DNA of 64,000 nucleotides from Prinia subflava (GCF_021018805.1 NC_086250.1:66413322-66477321), one strand, 5' to 3'; shown: positions 23,761 through 38,204, counted from the first letter of the stretch. Notes: generated by a model not told the origin, from the letters alone. Numbers and translations: made by a program.

Positions 23761-26700
23761 AGCATAAACTGCAGGAACATGAGTAGGAAATTTGTGACAT
23801 GCTCTCTATCACAGATAAATTGTTAACACTGCTGTTCAGTAATTATTTAATCAAAAGCATACTTAGGAAAAATCTGAAATAACAGAGAGATTTCATTTTT
23901 TTGACTAACAGTCCTATCTTCATGTTAATTACTGAAGCAGGGTTATAGTATATTTTAATAAAAGTGTGAGATAGTATTGAAATTCAAATAACTCCTTTGA
24001 GGCTTTATGGCTCATATAAAATGCAAAGAAATTCAGAAAGAAAAAAATTTCCAAATTAATAATTCTTTCTTGAAGAGTGATAAAGAATTAGATGTTGTCT
24101 TCTAAAGTGACATTATGTTTTGTCCTGAGTTTGTGAACAAATATTCATGTTATGGATGGGAAGGATATTTCATGTAGATTACACTCTTCCCTTCCTATCC
24201 TGAAGTTTTTCTTCCATTCAAAAGATACTGTATCTTTCATCATTCAAGGCCTCTCTGCACTGACCCTGGAGAATACTGAAACATTCCTTTTATCTGTCCT
24301 AAATCAGGTGAACAATAAAAAGATATTGATTTTTTTTATACAGTATAAATAGTTCACGAATGTATAAAAATTTAATTCAGGATTCAATGGGTCAAATACT
24401 AGATTTGTGATAAATTAGCAGCAAACAGTGGAGCTGGGTTGTGTTACAGCAACTGGCAGTGCCATTCAATTTGTCAGGAGTGCTGCACTTCCATCATTTA
24501 ATAGCTTCAAGGGGTAATAACATCTGCAGTTTTGGGTTTTCAAAGTCAGCCTCTCCCTTCCCTAACTCTTATTCAAGCAGCAGAGAGGACTTTGCAGCAA
24601 AATCTTTGTGCTGTAATAAAACATCTCACTTGCCCCTCTCATTGACAGTGGCTGCTGCACTCTGAGCTTGGCCATCACCAGAAGGAAGCTGCTGAGGAGC
24701 TGATGGCATGAGAACATGAGTCATGGACATGTCCCAATCCCCCAACTAGTGTAAATCAGTGTAACTGCACTGTTACAAGCTCCAAGGACAGAGACACCTT
24801 GTAAATACAGGAAATATAGGGGTTGTGCAACGTAAATAAAGCCAGAAGAGACAATTCAATCTATCTCCCTGCCCAAGGCAGAGTCAGTATTATTGTGTCA
24901 CTTCTGGAAAAAGGTTACTTTTTCTGGAAATCTTGTGATGGTAAAGACTCCACAACACTCCCAGATAGCATGTCCCCGTGCCTCAGTACCTTTATGATGA
25001 GAACATTTCCCCCTAGTGTCTAACCTAAATATTTATTTTTACGGTTTAAGTTCATTTCTGCTTTAGCTAATGACACCAAAGTTCTTTCTTCACAATTGAT
25101 TCCTCACCCTCTGAGCTTGATGCAGCTTTGCTGACAATCTGGTCTGGCCACAACTGTGATGAAGCTGAGGCTGCTGATTTGATTTGGAAAACTGTGAGTC
25201 TCAGGCCAGTGTATCTGTCTATGCCTTCTCTAATGGTCTCAAGCTGGCACACTTCTCAGCCTGAGAGATCTTCCAGTCTGCTGAATTGGCCATCAAGCCA
25301 TGAAACATTCATTGCCTCTGGAAGGATTCTAAGTAATGCTCGTGAAAAAAACAGAGTCCCAAGACTGGTGTTTTTTTCTTTGTCACCTATTACAGGAACA
25401 TTCTGTTACGGTTTTTAACATAAGAGATACAAAGACGTGTTTTAGGCTGTGTGATTAGTACAAAGGAAACCACTATCTCATCAGTGGCATAATGCTTGCT
25501 TTCTGAGTTGTGGCACTTCTAATCTTATGCTCTTTAGTGAGATGACAAACATCAGCCTGTGCATTAAGTGTTTTTAAATGGCATAGAGTTTTTGTTACAT
25601 GATGGTTCCAAGTAATGCTTTACATTATTATCTCTTGTTCTCATTAAAGGAAATGTTTAGTTTCTATCAAAGTAAAGGACTTAGTGTTAGGTGAAGAAAA
25701 TAACATTGGTTTGAAAATAAAATAGATTATAAGTAAAAGAAAGAATTATTGCTGGTGAAAAGAGCTTTCATGAAAACAGTATCGAGAATGACAGAAATGT
25801 CTTTTTCTCTGATAATTTCTTCTCTATTAATGGCCTATTCTGCTATGATCAATAAAAACTCCTTCAAGGGTCACAATGCTTCCCAAGTTGATTATTGCAA
25901 CAAAATCAAATTGGTTCAAAGCCTTTCCTGAGTAAACAGTTACTGATAACACTTTATCCTCCCTGTTCATTGCTCTTCACTAGGGCTTGGTCTTCTCTAG
26001 CAAAGCAACTGGAGACAGCAGCCTTGGCTAAACCTCAGCCTGGGGAGCATTTCCACAGTGAGGAGATTCACTGTGGCATTTTCCTGCCCCCTGCTCAACC
26101 TCACTTGCTACCGGGGTCAATTCACTTCCCTTCTGTGGATGGGGGGGCAGAGCTTGGCACTGTCTGGTGGTCAGAGAAATGTGCAGACTTTTCCAAGGCT
26201 CTTGTCCTCATTGCTGACTATCAGCCATGCTTTAGGGCCTGGAGCTCTTCCTCTGTTTGTTTAATCCTCCCATTCCACTGCAGAACCCAGGAACACAGTT
26301 TAATGACATCCTTCAGATGTTTCTGAGCCACTTTCCTCCCCGAAATTTTCCAAAAGCCTTCAGAGTATGGACAGATTGCCTAGCAAGCTCCTTTTTGCCT
26401 CTTGCATCCCTAGGAGATGGTCCTCTTGAACTTCCAAGACCCTTGCTGACTTTTTCAGAGTGACAGGAGGCAAGAATACCTAAAATTACAAAACAGGGTT
26501 ATTTTCTCAGCTCAGGCACATTCTTCTGGAGTAAAACTGCAATATCCCTGAGAACCTTTGGGCCTCAGGGACCAAAGAAGAGAGAGTAGAGAGAATAATA
26601 GGATCTGGATTGGTGCCTGGCACGTAGGCAGTGATCTCCTCACTCTTGCCCACAAACCTCCTGCTGTCTGCAGGCTGAGAACCTTGTGCCCCAAGCCCTT

Positions 26701-29700
26701 GAGGTCGTGTGTTCCTCCAGCCCAACTAAGTGTGTGGAGAGCAACTGCAAAGGCTTAGCTGGTTCCACAGCTATGCTGATTGTTTTGCCTCTGGGTCTCT
26801 AGTATCATTTAGTTTTCCTGAGAACTCCTTGCAGTTAACCAAATACTTGCAGCTCATCTCAGACACTTCAGACTTACACCACATAAAAATCTTTCCTAAG
26901 CAGGCAAGTAATTCTTTCCACTTCAAGTCAAATGAATGGATTTCTACTGGAGCCTTTTGCTTGAGATTAATACCAACACTAAAAGTAATATTTAATTTGC
27001 CTCATGTCCCTCTAAAACTCCAAAACTCTCTTGTCTCCCACTCAGATGTCTGGAAGAACAAGCATCTTCTCACCATTGCCCTTTCTATGAGATAATCTTG
27101 CTTTCCTCAGTTCAGAAAAAGCTTGTGAAGTTTAAGGAGCAGGGGAGGAAGAAGAAGTATTTGTAGTGACTTCTTGTACTTTTCACAGCTTCTCTAACTA
27201 CCAAAGAATTGGTGCTTCTTTTGGTAATTTCATCCCAGAGCTTCATTTTTTTCCATACAAATCAAGAAAAAGAAGCATTTGAGGGTGGGATTTACCTCAG
27301 CAGAAAAAGACTGAAGCCACATTGTGGAAGTCTACATCTGGGAAAGTCATATTTCATGATAAAAAAGAATTACACTTTTAAGGAGGGATTCAATTGACCT
27401 TGAGATATCTAAAACATCTAGGAAGAGAGAAATAATGTTCAAAAATTGTTGGGGTTTTTTTGGTTTTTTTAAATAAAGTGACTATAAAGGGGCCTTTAAA
27501 TAACCAGATCACACGCACAGCCATATAATCTGACTGTTTCATTAAAAGAATCTCACCTAAATGTACTAGGGTGGGACTCCAGCAGTTCAGGCTCAGTTTT
27601 ATCCACGTTTGTCACATAACTGAAATTTTAGTCATAATTTTATTCATAGCCTGCTCTGTAACTGAACTCAAACAAGGTGCTATGTCAGCGAGAGAGGAAA
27701 ACATGGTGCTGCTGGTTTTTTCTCTGGTCCTTGCCAAGTTGTCCTCCCTCATTTATTTCCAGAAGAGTCTGCTCTGTGTCTGTTCCAAAAGGAGACATTT
27801 CTCTCTCTGCAACACATAGAAGGAAGGAAAAATGTGTCTGAGATCCCACAATGCCATCTTTATTATTTGGAGATAAGTTTATCTTGCAAAATGAATTTTC
27901 TCTTGCAGAATTCAGAGTTTGCCTTTCCACCGAGGTTTGACTTTTTAAGCACACATGAAAGCAACAGCTTGTGCTGATAGGGATCTCTTGTACTTTTATA
28001 CCTGTGCTTCCTTAAGTGTACACAGATGACCTCTGTCAGAGACTGAATAATGACAGACGTGGGCTACAGGAGCCTTTGTTTTAACCCAGGGCAAAGCTTC
28101 CTAAGTTCTTAGTGCTGAACTGTTAGTCTTAAAGTGGGAATTAATACAGGGAGGTGTTTTTCCTTACATTATGCAAGAGGCCAAGCTGGAAAGTCAGTTA
28201 TGGCCCCTACGCCTTTAAAGTCAGTAGATCTGTGAATTAGGCATCCATAAAATCTTCAGGGATGCCAAATTAAAACGGTGTTAAAGTGAGAAAGAAATAC
28301 ATCAGAAAACCTGGCAAGCATTCAAGTCTAAGCTCGCTGTTCATCTTGATCTTGTTGACTTGAAAGGTTTGCATTTCAGACCTTTCAGAAAACATGAAGT
28401 TATTCTTTCAATCATCTCATAGTGTCAACACACTGGTCCAATATTAAGGTACTCAGATATGCAAGCTCTTCTCAGTTTACATACTATGCATATGTGATAA
28501 CTTTCATCTTGGTTATAATAAAGTCTGAAGCAACAATTTCCCAAGCCAAAAGAATTTAACATTCTTAAACTAAAACACTGTTTCCTGTTCATAAAGCTGA
28601 TTTGGGCTCAGAGCTTCTGCGGTTTGAGTGTGGAGGAGGTTGCATTGCACAAATTAAAGCAAATACATTTCCTTCCAAGTGGTGCTGTCAGAAAGTCACT
28701 TCTGCTAGACTCCAGTTTTCATGTAGAGGCGTTTGCAGTATCATAAATACCTGTTCTTCCTCCTCACGTCAAGAGCCCCTGAGACCTCGGGTTCCCTAAT
28801 TTCCTTTTTGAGCACAGATTCCCTGACAGGGTTCACCAGAGTTTAGCTTAGTTTAAATTTGGTGCCTGGTGGGTTGAGTTCTATCTTTTCTGTCTTTAGC
28901 CTTTGCTATCTTCTGTTAAAAGCTGTCATACGTTTGAAGGTCTCCAATTAAAGGCTGGATTTTGCCCTTTCTGCATAAAACAGCAGGAATCTGAGCCCTA
29001 GAGCCCCCAGGAGAGGATTCTCCTGATTTCCCTCATGTATTCCTTTCTCCTCCTCAAAGCTGCCTTTTATTCCTCCTCTGGTGCACTTTGCAGTGTATCT
29101 CATTCTGAAGCTGGCTCAATTAGAGCTAGGGGAAATCTTCCCTGGTGCTGTCAAAGCTTCCTGGAGATTCCCATGTACTATAATCTTGCAAAGATTTCCC
29201 CACCTGCTGCATTTTCTACTTCTTCACCAAGTCAGCTAACTTTTAGCCCCAAAAGACAGGAATACTAACAGCATTGAGACAAGGCCTTTATAACATCCCC
29301 CTCCTGTTCAATGGATGTGATTTTGGTTAAAATGGTTTATTCCTTTACATATCAAAATCATCCTTCCTATTATTTCAAGACGTTTCTCTGGCTTTGTGTG
29401 GCTTAACCAGGTAATAGCAACAATTACAAAGACATTCCCCTGCTGAACCTCAAAAGTACACACCAGTCTTGCATTGCTCCAGTCTTATAGCCTGGGCTGT
29501 ATTCAACTTCAGGGTTTTGGGGAAAATTCTCACATTTATGTTCTCTCCTTGTACCGAGGGTCTATAATCACACACATTTGCACCAATATCTCTTAATGTG
29601 GCAGAGGACCAATTACAATGCAGGCAGCCACTGCACCTTCACAGGGACTGCTCATAGCCCTGCTGCACTTTGTCCTCAGGACTGACCCACCAGGACGTCA

Positions 29701-32700
29701 CTGATGCACTAATGCTTTTGATGTTTTGGTTTTTCCTAATCTAGAACTGAATTACAAAAATTGAAAATTAACATTAACATATTCCTGCTGCACCCAGGAA
29801 TGTAATTGTTTTTCTGATGTCTTTACAGCTGAAAATCTATCTTTGGCATGAAATTGAAGGATCTCCACTGATTTTCACTGAATAACTTTTGAGTTATAGC
29901 ACCATAAATATCAGGGAAGCAGACCAAGTTATTCTTTTGTACCATCTGAATTCACAAATCCACTAGTACTAGCTCTCTTGTGATCATAGCTGTAGTTAAA
30001 TAGACTAAGGGGGCTGTTTTTATAGATAAACCTTTGTTTATGTCTCACCAGGCTTCGTATTTACTGCTTAAATCAGTCAAAAAGTACTCACAGAACCAGG
30101 AAACAATTCTCCTTATGAATCATATATTACTAGGTCCAAACTGTTCTTAAACTGTTCCAGCCCAGAGTTAACATATTTTTTAAAATAAATCCCAACTGTC
30201 AGCAGATGACTAGAGGTACAGAACTCATGTCTAAAAATTATTCAGTTCCTAATGTCACATTGTGTTAAAAAATTGTGAATTAGGCTAGACGTTTCATAAT
30301 TCTGGACATCTGTCTTTGACAAATAAATATGTCATAGTCAAGCAAAATAGCCCTAGGAGAATATTAAAGATGTTACTATTTTTTAAAGAGACTAGCATAA
30401 CAAATTGAAAGAGTTAAGGCCATGTTTTCCACAAATACAGATGAAAAAGCATCTAAAGATTATTAAGATGACAGCAAAGATTTTAATTTCATAAAGTTTT
30501 ACCTGTAGCTAGTATCATACATCTGAGCTCTGTGACTTCAGTGATCCTCTCTGTGATTTATTCAAAAATGTGGATTTTGCCTCATTGTTCCTGTTGATCG
30601 TAGGTTTTATCTGGTCATTTGACAGTCTATTTCCTGGATGATTTTTTCTGTGGTTTGGTTTGGTTCTGAGAGCTGAGAAATGCTGCAGATATTAAGCAGG
30701 GTAGGGCTTTGATCTTACCACCTGCTAATTCTCCATTGCATATTCAACACAAACTTGTCACAGAAGCAAACTACATCTCAACATGTAGGAAGTGAGGAAC
30801 AGAGAGAACACCAAGGAGAAAGCATTTTCTCTTTTTGTGAACTATTTTTACCTCACAGACTGTTATTCCACTGAGCAAACTCAAGATAGGTAAAAGAAAA
30901 TGCACTTTGCAGGCTCATCTTGGATCAGTTGGAATCCTCAATATCTCTAATGTGCTCATATTTTTTACCACTTTGTTGGTGAGGTTGTGTCTGGCAGATT
31001 GCTGTGGCCAATCCAGCAACATTTCTTCTACAGACCAGCCATCCTGCTGTACAATAAAATACTCCCAAAAATCTGCACTCTGCTAAAACAGATACCATGA
31101 TTATCTAAGAACAGCCTGCTGGGAACTTGCTACATTTATATTTTCTGCAATAAAAATGGCAGTCTGACTCGAGTTCAGCACTTCCTCACTATTTTCTCTG
31201 GACAATGACAGTGTTGTTGTTGGCATAATCAATGATTACCACCGCCTACCTTCTCTTCATTTTAATCTTTCCTAAAACAGGGGTAGGTGTTGCCTATTAA
31301 AAATGGTCTATTAATCAAGGTGTTGCCATTAAAAAATAATGCCCAGAGGAATCTTTATCAATTTTCTCATGCTGAGTTCAAAAACAACCCTTTTGTACCA
31401 GTGGTTTTCACTCCTTTTTGCTAAACCTTTCCTATTTCTCCCTGTGGATGCAGATTCTGCTGAAAATATATTATCATTAGGATTGTGTTTCTCAAAAAAG
31501 TAGAAAAGCATAGATATCAGGAAGTTAATCCTGGACCCATGAAGAATCACAGACCACAGGCTGAAAACTGAAATTTTTCTGTTGTTGGGGAATAGCATTA
31601 AAAAAAAAAAATCCTTACCTTAGAAGCAGACTTTGAGCTACCAGAACACACACTGAAAAGCAGAATTTCAGACAGATTTCTGGCTAATGCTTTGGAAGAA
31701 CAGACAACTATATGGATTAAGTTTTTCTTCAGCTAAATGCTTTTCTGCAGTGCTTTCTTCTACATTATCCTATTGAAGTGGGATTTTGCACTCTTGGCTC
31801 CCTAGGAGGGCACCTCCAGCCAAAGGATTTACCCAATGTCTCTTTACCATTTCAAAAACCAGCATCAGCACTATTTATGCTGAAGTGCATTAGTAGAAAC
31901 ATATCTCACCATGATGACACACCCTACCTGTGTCCTTAGTTCAGCAGGTAGCTCTCATCCTTTCCCCATCATCCTGGCAGCTCCATCTCCACAACACCTG
32001 TGTCCTGACACAGAACATAGTCTGATTTGGGATTGCTGGGTGGGATGTCCTACACATTTGTCCAGTTGTTGCCCCCAAGACTGTGTTCAGTTCTCATTCT
32101 GTTTATTACTAGAAAAAAAATGAAGCAAATTTCCATTTCCACATTAGCATGACAGCTTCCCACATCCCTTATTGACAGCTTTTTTTAACCTGTTAAAGCA
32201 GAATTATGAACTGTCCTGAGAGGGTAAAAGTCCACCAGTTTGTTTACCTGAGTGAAGATTTGTGGCAGGTCTCCTGAAACCCCTCTGTGACATCAGCTCA
32301 CACAGGTAGCTTCCCCTCAGCTCATGCAGGCACACAAAATGTTCACAAAGATGATATATAGTCTGTTGAGCATCCCGATGAGTGTGCAGCTCAGCTCCCA
32401 CCACCTCACACCTGGCAGAGAGTTTCCAGTGCAACTACTGAAATCTATGAGCTGGCTCTGTGTTATTAAGCAAATAGAAATGTTCTTAGCTCCTTTTTGG
32501 AATACCAGAAACTACAAATAGTTCTGCTAATCTTAATGTGGCTGTAGTGACGTGAGGCCATTTTTTAAAAATGGCTTTGGGAAGAAGGAAGCTCACAAGT
32601 GTAGCTCTTGGATGGGTTAGACATCCTGCCTATGTAAGACCAGATGAATTAATCTCCTCCAGTTAAGGGAGAGCCATTGTCCCTGCTTTTTAAGCATTTT

Positions 32701-34700
32701 TTCTGGGTTGTGATGAACCTGTCTCCCTCTAGGTCTCTGCCTCTGTACATTGATGGGAGAGGGAGCTCTGTTGATACACATTGCTAGGCTCCAGGCCTTT
32801 AAATGATTAAAATTGAATAGGATTAAGTTCACCTATTTTGCTTATTTTTTTCACCTATTGTAACAACTGAGAATAATTTACCTAACCTTCTTTCTTCTCA
32901 CTAGAAGTTTGGAAGTATTAATTTTTTATCACTTTAAAATTTCAGATATTTTAGCACAAACTGCAGTGTATACTACCAGTGGAAACATTTTGATATAGTA
33001 GGGACTTCACCACATGCTTCAGTTGTTTTTATATCTGTTATTGCTGTGCCATTTTAATGCAATTTTCCGCAGACTCCCATGTTATTAACCTGCATTCATC
33101 ATTTATATCCCTCTCCTGAGGCTTGTTGTAAGACTCTATAGAAGGAGATAAACAAATTACAGATACAGGAATTAATTGTTGCCTCACTGGAGCACCCCTC
33201 CCAAGGAACTTTAGGGACACTGGTTGGAATCAGGCAGCCCATAGGCCACACTGATGGGAATGAAAGGAGGAAGGTTGAATACAACTGGACAAAACCACAT
33301 ACAGGGAAGCACACAGATTAGGGCAGATAGGAGAAAATGGAAGGCAGTGAAAGTGAACAAAATTACTGCAGGCCTCCAAGGAATGAGGCTCTGCAAGTCA
33401 GATGTTAACCACTCCTCCCAGAAAGGCTCATTCCCTGTGGTACACACAGCCTTTTCCACAAGCCATGCCACCTCTGATGAGCTCATTATACAGCTCTGCC
33501 TCTTCTTTCTGTTTAGCTCCCTGCCCACTGAGGTTCAGGAATGGGAATTCCTGCTCCCTCACAAGGGAGAGGAGGTGGAGTGGCTCGACTCTTCCTGGCA
33601 GATTCTGGGTGTCCCCTGGTCCCAGCCCCATCTGCAAGCCAGGACAGCTGTCCAAGGCTTGGCAGCACAGCCCTGGAGGAGGACAAGGGCAGCGTGGGGA
33701 AAAGGAAGAAGGACCACAGTGCTGAGAAGGAAGACACGGTTAAAAGAACAGTAGAGAGAAGAAGGGACCTGAGGGTGAAGTGAGTTCAGAGGAATGTGCA
33801 AGCACATCAAAGAGATTGTGTCTTTTAAAGAAGCATATGGTGCCTTGAACCTCAGGGGAGCTGTGTTGTGCTACAGTGGGTAATGACATAGAGTAACAGA
33901 CTGTCCCTTTCCCTGAAAATCATGTGGTTGGAACAGATAAAATACGTCAGAAGAGAGATGAGTTCTGTGTCCAACAGGAGCTCTGCACTGGAGCCACTGA
34001 GAGCACCCAGAAAAGCCCAGCCAGATGTGCCAGCAGGGAGGGACTGCTGCCCTTGGGAGCATGGGGAAAACCCAGGGGACACCAAACTGACCAGGCAGAG
34101 GGTATGGAAAGGGCAAGGGAAGGGTGCAAAGCTTGGCTCCAGTAAGGTTTGCTAGCCTGACCTCAAGTGTACACAGAGCCCGTGAGAGAGTGAGAGCATG
34201 ACTGAGTTCTTTGCTTGGAGCAAAAATAGCGGCTGTGAAAGAAACGGGAAAGAGGCAGGCAGATACAAAAGAGGAGAAAGCTGGGGAAGAAAGGAAAAGA
34301 ACATGAAAACACTATCCTCAAAACCAAGGCAGACATGCCAGCCATATTAATTCCCAGTACAAATGCCCTTCCTCCACTGCAGCTCAATGAGGGATCTGAC
34401 CACAGTTAAGTTTACGTTGTGTGTTTTCAATAATAGTAATAATGACAACAAAAAAGCCAAGGCCCAGAATTAAAACTCAAAGGGTTGGCTTAATTCTGAA
34501 AGAGGAACAGAAGGAACAGCTTTGCATGGAGGTGAATGTGTTTTTCTCTAGAAAAGAGAAGAGTCTACAGAAGAGTTTTGTGGGTGGTTTTAAGAAGTTT
34601 CAGTGGTGGAGCTGATAGTTCTAAGAAACAATCTCTTCTGTTATATTCCACAGTTATTTTTTAAGCACAGCTGTCATTCACACAGCTTTTCGAAGAAGGA
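23760..34700. other. Unassigned non-coding DNA, about 11 kb
   Basis: No gene, RNA gene or transposon is recognised across this interval. Composition is mostly A/T-rich, with a slightly G+C-richer patch at 33.4-34.1 kb. The longest frame is 166 codons (33254-33754, +) and has no known domain. The absence of recognisable repeats over 11 kb is moderately unusual, but very old copies could be missed by eye. Confidence 0.5.
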
Positions 34701-34704
34701 AAAT

Positions 34705-34805
34705 GTCAGTATCTCTGCTTTGTAGAGACAGCACAGAGATGAGAAACAGTTTGCCCAGTATCAGTCAGTCCTGTAAGGCAGCCAGTAGCAGTAAGAACCC
34801 CACCA
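34705..34805 (-). mobile_element. MIR-like CORE-SINE fragment
   Basis: Read on the + strand, this follows the reverse complement of the MIR core: a GCACAGAGATGAGAAA block, then TTTGCCCAGTATCAGTCAGT and GGCAGCCAGTAGCAGTAAGA in the expected order and spacing. The consensus runs cacagag, cttgcccaaggtcacacag, then gtggcagagct. Divergence is high, as expected of an amniote-wide MIR relic. Chance resemblance cannot be excluded without alignment. Confidence 0.42.
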
Positions 34806-35161
34806 ACAGGGTCCCAGCCTGGCCCACACCTCCTTCGTGCCCCCTCTGGTGGGACTGGGAGTGTTGATCTGCTGGAAGAGTCCTGCACCTCCTTCAAAAC
34901 CACAGGGCAGATTCCCACTTGCCTCAACTGCTGTGTGGCCAAAGGAGAGTGCTCATTTCCATGCCACATCCCAGACTGTGAGGATCTCTACTGGAAATAT
35001 GCACTGGAATTACTGAATGCAGGTTTTTCTGCTTCATTGTAGTCATTCAATGTATGACTGGGAGGAAGCAATTGATGCTTCGGACAATGATATCTAAAGT
35101 CTGAAATAAACCTCTGTTTAATTTTTGTGCTGTAGAAAGAAAATAAATCTACACATAACAC

Positions 35162-35903
35162 TGTCTTGGTTTGGAAAGACAGATATCTGTCATGGAAAAC
35201 TAGAGTTTCCCTTGGAATGGAGAATGTAAAAATCCCTCCCTCCAAATATTACAATTTTGCAATTAGGAGCTTTCAGGCAAAAAAATATGGGAATAGGAAT
35301 AACAGTTGTTTACTAGGAATGTTAAAAAAAAATACAAATGCAGTAGTACAAAAAAACAAACAAGCAAACAAACAGAAGTCCTAGGAAAGCCTGACAGAGT
35401 CAGACATGCAACCTGACACACTGTTGTCACGGTGTTGGAAGTCCAAATAAGTCCTCCTGGAGTAACAGATGTTGTTCTGTGAAGTAGAAATTATTGTGTA
35501 GAAAAAAAGGGTCCAGTGCTGGTGAGATGGGTGTGGTCTTCCTCCAAGGATTCAGTGGAAAACTGGCTGAATTACTGTTTGGGATTGTAGGTTTTATCCC
35601 GGTGGAAAGGCTTTGGCTCCTCCTGCTGGGTGGAGCATCTCACAATGGGATGAGGTGATGTTATCAGTCCTGTGAGAGCCTTCAATGGCCCATTCACAGG
35701 GGATGTCCCTCGGAGGAGGATGGGTGGAGGAAGAGATAAGGAGGCCCTGCCTTATCTGGTGTTATCAGGTGTCCCATTAGCAGAAGGCATCCGCCCTCTT
35801 TCCACTCCTAGAGTTACAAGAGATAAAGAACAATATCTCTCAACTGGCTTCAACAGATGAAAATAGAATACACATTTTTGGTTAAGTTTTTCAACCCAAG
35901 ACA
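35162..35903 (-). mobile_element. Solo LTR of an endogenous retrovirus (ERVL-like, passerine type)
   Basis: A 742-bp unit begins TGTCTTGGTTTGG and ends CAACCCAAGACA, giving the TG...CA termini and imperfect inverted repeats typical of an LTR. Five bases on either side match at four of five positions (AACAC at 35157-35161, AACAG at 35904-35908), consistent with a 5-bp target duplication as in ERVL. The minus strand carries a TATA-like GGGATAAAAC at 35591-35600 and, closer to its 3' end, a degraded polyadenylation motif near 35305-35320, so transcription orientation is minus. From memory it resembles an LTR common in songbird genomes. No second LTR or internal gag/pol/env region is next to it, so it is a solo LTR left by recombination. 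Confidence 0.82.
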
Positions 35904-35908
35904 AACAG

Positions 35909-37970
35909 CAGCAGCAATAACTTGAAATTAGGGAGATGTTTTCCCCACTTGTGGAAACATGACCTATTCAGATGCTCTTGTACCTTCTCCTGCAGCATCT
36001 GCTGCTGGGCACTCTCTGACACAAGATGCTGGGCTAGATTGGACTTGGGTGCAGCCCAGCCTGCAAATATCTGTGTTCCTAAATAAGTTGTGAAGTTTTC
36101 TCACATTCTGTTCCTCAATCTGTGTAGAAAAGCCCAAATAAAGCATAATCTTCTCCTTTGAGAAATCTCACATTACATACTTTCTTATATTCTGAAGTAA
36201 AATTCCTTTCAATGCTCTCTTCAAAGCAGAGAACCCCCTGACGGGGGTTTTGTAATGTGCTTATCAAGGCTCTGTTTTCCCAGTGGAGAGCCACAGCTAA
36301 TTACTACAGTCACAGAGTCCTTGTATAGTGGGTCTTAAACACCTTGCCATCCTCAAAACTGTCTGGTCAGTTCATTCTTGAAATAACTACCTAAAATAGC
36401 AGTGTGGGTAGAGATTCTATGATTGCTTTGCAGCTTTTAGTATGAGATAATTTAGCACCTTTCATACTTCAAATTTGCAGTTTTTTAAACCAGAAAAAAA
36501 ATAATTAGGAGATGAAAACACAGCTTTTGAATCTGAATTCCACCATGTCATGGAAAAATATTTCTTTTTGTGCTAAAAGTGGAGGATAGATGAAGAATGG
36601 GTATTTGTTTAAAAACACGAGAGGCCAAACTGGTGCATGAATGAAATTGTTCATTTTCATTATCTCCTTAAATTCAGAGGAGTGTTCTTTTAGTATAGAT
36701 TTTACTATTATAAAAGAGATTGTGAGTTCTATTACATGCACCTTGTTTCACAGGAGAAAAATGTCTATGTTCAAAAAAGCTATGTGATGAAAGTGGAAAA
36801 ATGCACTGTCCCAGGACAGTGGGAGACAGTCCAACATCTGAAATATCTGCAGAGATAATAAGAGTTGTGGCTGGTTTTCTTTGAGGGCCAGACACAGAGG
36901 TGATGTTCAGTACAAGAAATTGGTAGATAATGGATCCAAATTTGCAGACAGTGATGAGCAGCCTGAGATTTCAGACAATTCTGTGGGAGTGATGAGGGAA
37001 AATTCAAATCCACATAACCATAGTTTTTGGCAGAAAAAAACCCCCAAACTTTTAAGAGGACCCCTAAGTTGTGGATTTCCAGAAGCTGGGAAACTCATTA
37101 GGAAAAAAAGTTGCTAAATGTTTGTATTTTGTGCCATCTCATGCCATTTAGGAATTACAAAACATACAAAGGAAGATGACAAAGAAAAACAACCAAACCT
37201 CTAAATCCAAATAATGAGACAAAACAGAGAAAGCAATCAGCAAGATTCATCATTTTCATTTCATCCAATTTACACCCACTGTAGAGTTGACCCTTGTAGG
37301 AAAAGAAAGACCAGTCAGTTATTGCCCAGTCATGTTGGGTATTACAGTCCCTCCCCACAGACCACTAGTGGCCCATACATTGATTTTGCAATCACACCAA
37401 AAGCAACATCCTTAACACAACACTGGATTATTGCCCCGACTCTGACTCAGGGAACATTTCCTCTAGCTCTTGTGTTTTCCTTGGAGGACTTTCCATCTAA
37501 ACATTGACCAAGCTCAACCTGCTTCAGCTTTTGAAATATGACAAGGTAATAAATCAGAGCCACAAGCAAGCAGGGCAGCTGTGCTATTGCAGTTTAGAGG
37601 GAGGCTGCCACACAGAACCAGGACAGATTCCCATTTCCCACTGCCAGCAGCACTGTGCATGTCCAAACCATACCCCAAGGCCAGCAGGATCCCTCCTGTC
37701 ATCCCACACTCCATGGCGTGGTGGGGAAGGGATACAGGTAGCCAGGCCAAGGTTTCAGTGATTTTCAAAATTAGCCTTGATGCCACAGACTTTTTAAACA
37801 TGCCATAGAATTCTATAGATACCACACTTCAGGGGTAAGCCCTTGTCTCAGGTGTCAGAAACCTGTCTTCTGCCCTGGGATGCTCCAGGCTGGAGGGAGG
37901 AGAGCAGGAAATCCTGGTGTTCAACAGCTCTGCACCACGGGCAAACCTCTGATCAGTGGACAAGCCCCGA
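35909..37970. other. Unassigned non-coding DNA
   Basis: No gene or repeat family is recognised. Frames are all below about 105 codons. The left edge is the proposed target duplication of the LTR. Confidence 0.5.
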
Positions 37971-37974
37971 GATA

Positions 37975-38202
37975 CAGATGTTGGATGTTAGGGAGGAATT
38001 CTTTACTTGAGGGTGGTGAGGCCCTGGCACAGGTTGCCCAGAGAATTTGTGGACTTCTCATCCCTGGTGTCCCAGGCAAGGTTGGACGAGGCTCTGAGCA
38101 ACCTGCTCTAGTAAAAGGCATCCTTGTCCATGGCAGGGCATTGGAACCAGATGAGCTTTAAAGTCCATTTCAACTAAAATCTTTCTGTGATTCTATGAAA
38201 CC
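37975..38202 (+). mobile_element. CR1 LINE 3' fragment
   Basis: The 3' end of a CR1 lies on the + strand. It contains the blocks GGTGAGGCCCTGGCACAGGT and TTGCCCAGAGAATTTGTGGA, then CATGGCAGGGCATTGGAACC, and ends with TCTGTGATTCTATGA, the CR1 terminal repeat. Only about 225 bp remain, in keeping with strong 5' truncation. It is moderately diverged, younger than the 22.6-kb copy and similar in age to the 56.7-kb copy. Confidence 0.92.
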
Positions 38203-38204
38203 CA

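Noticed and set aside
33254..33754. 166-codon plus-strand frame
   Set aside because: No family or domain is recognised, overlapping frames occur on both strands, and the length is not convincing by chance expectation in 64 kb.
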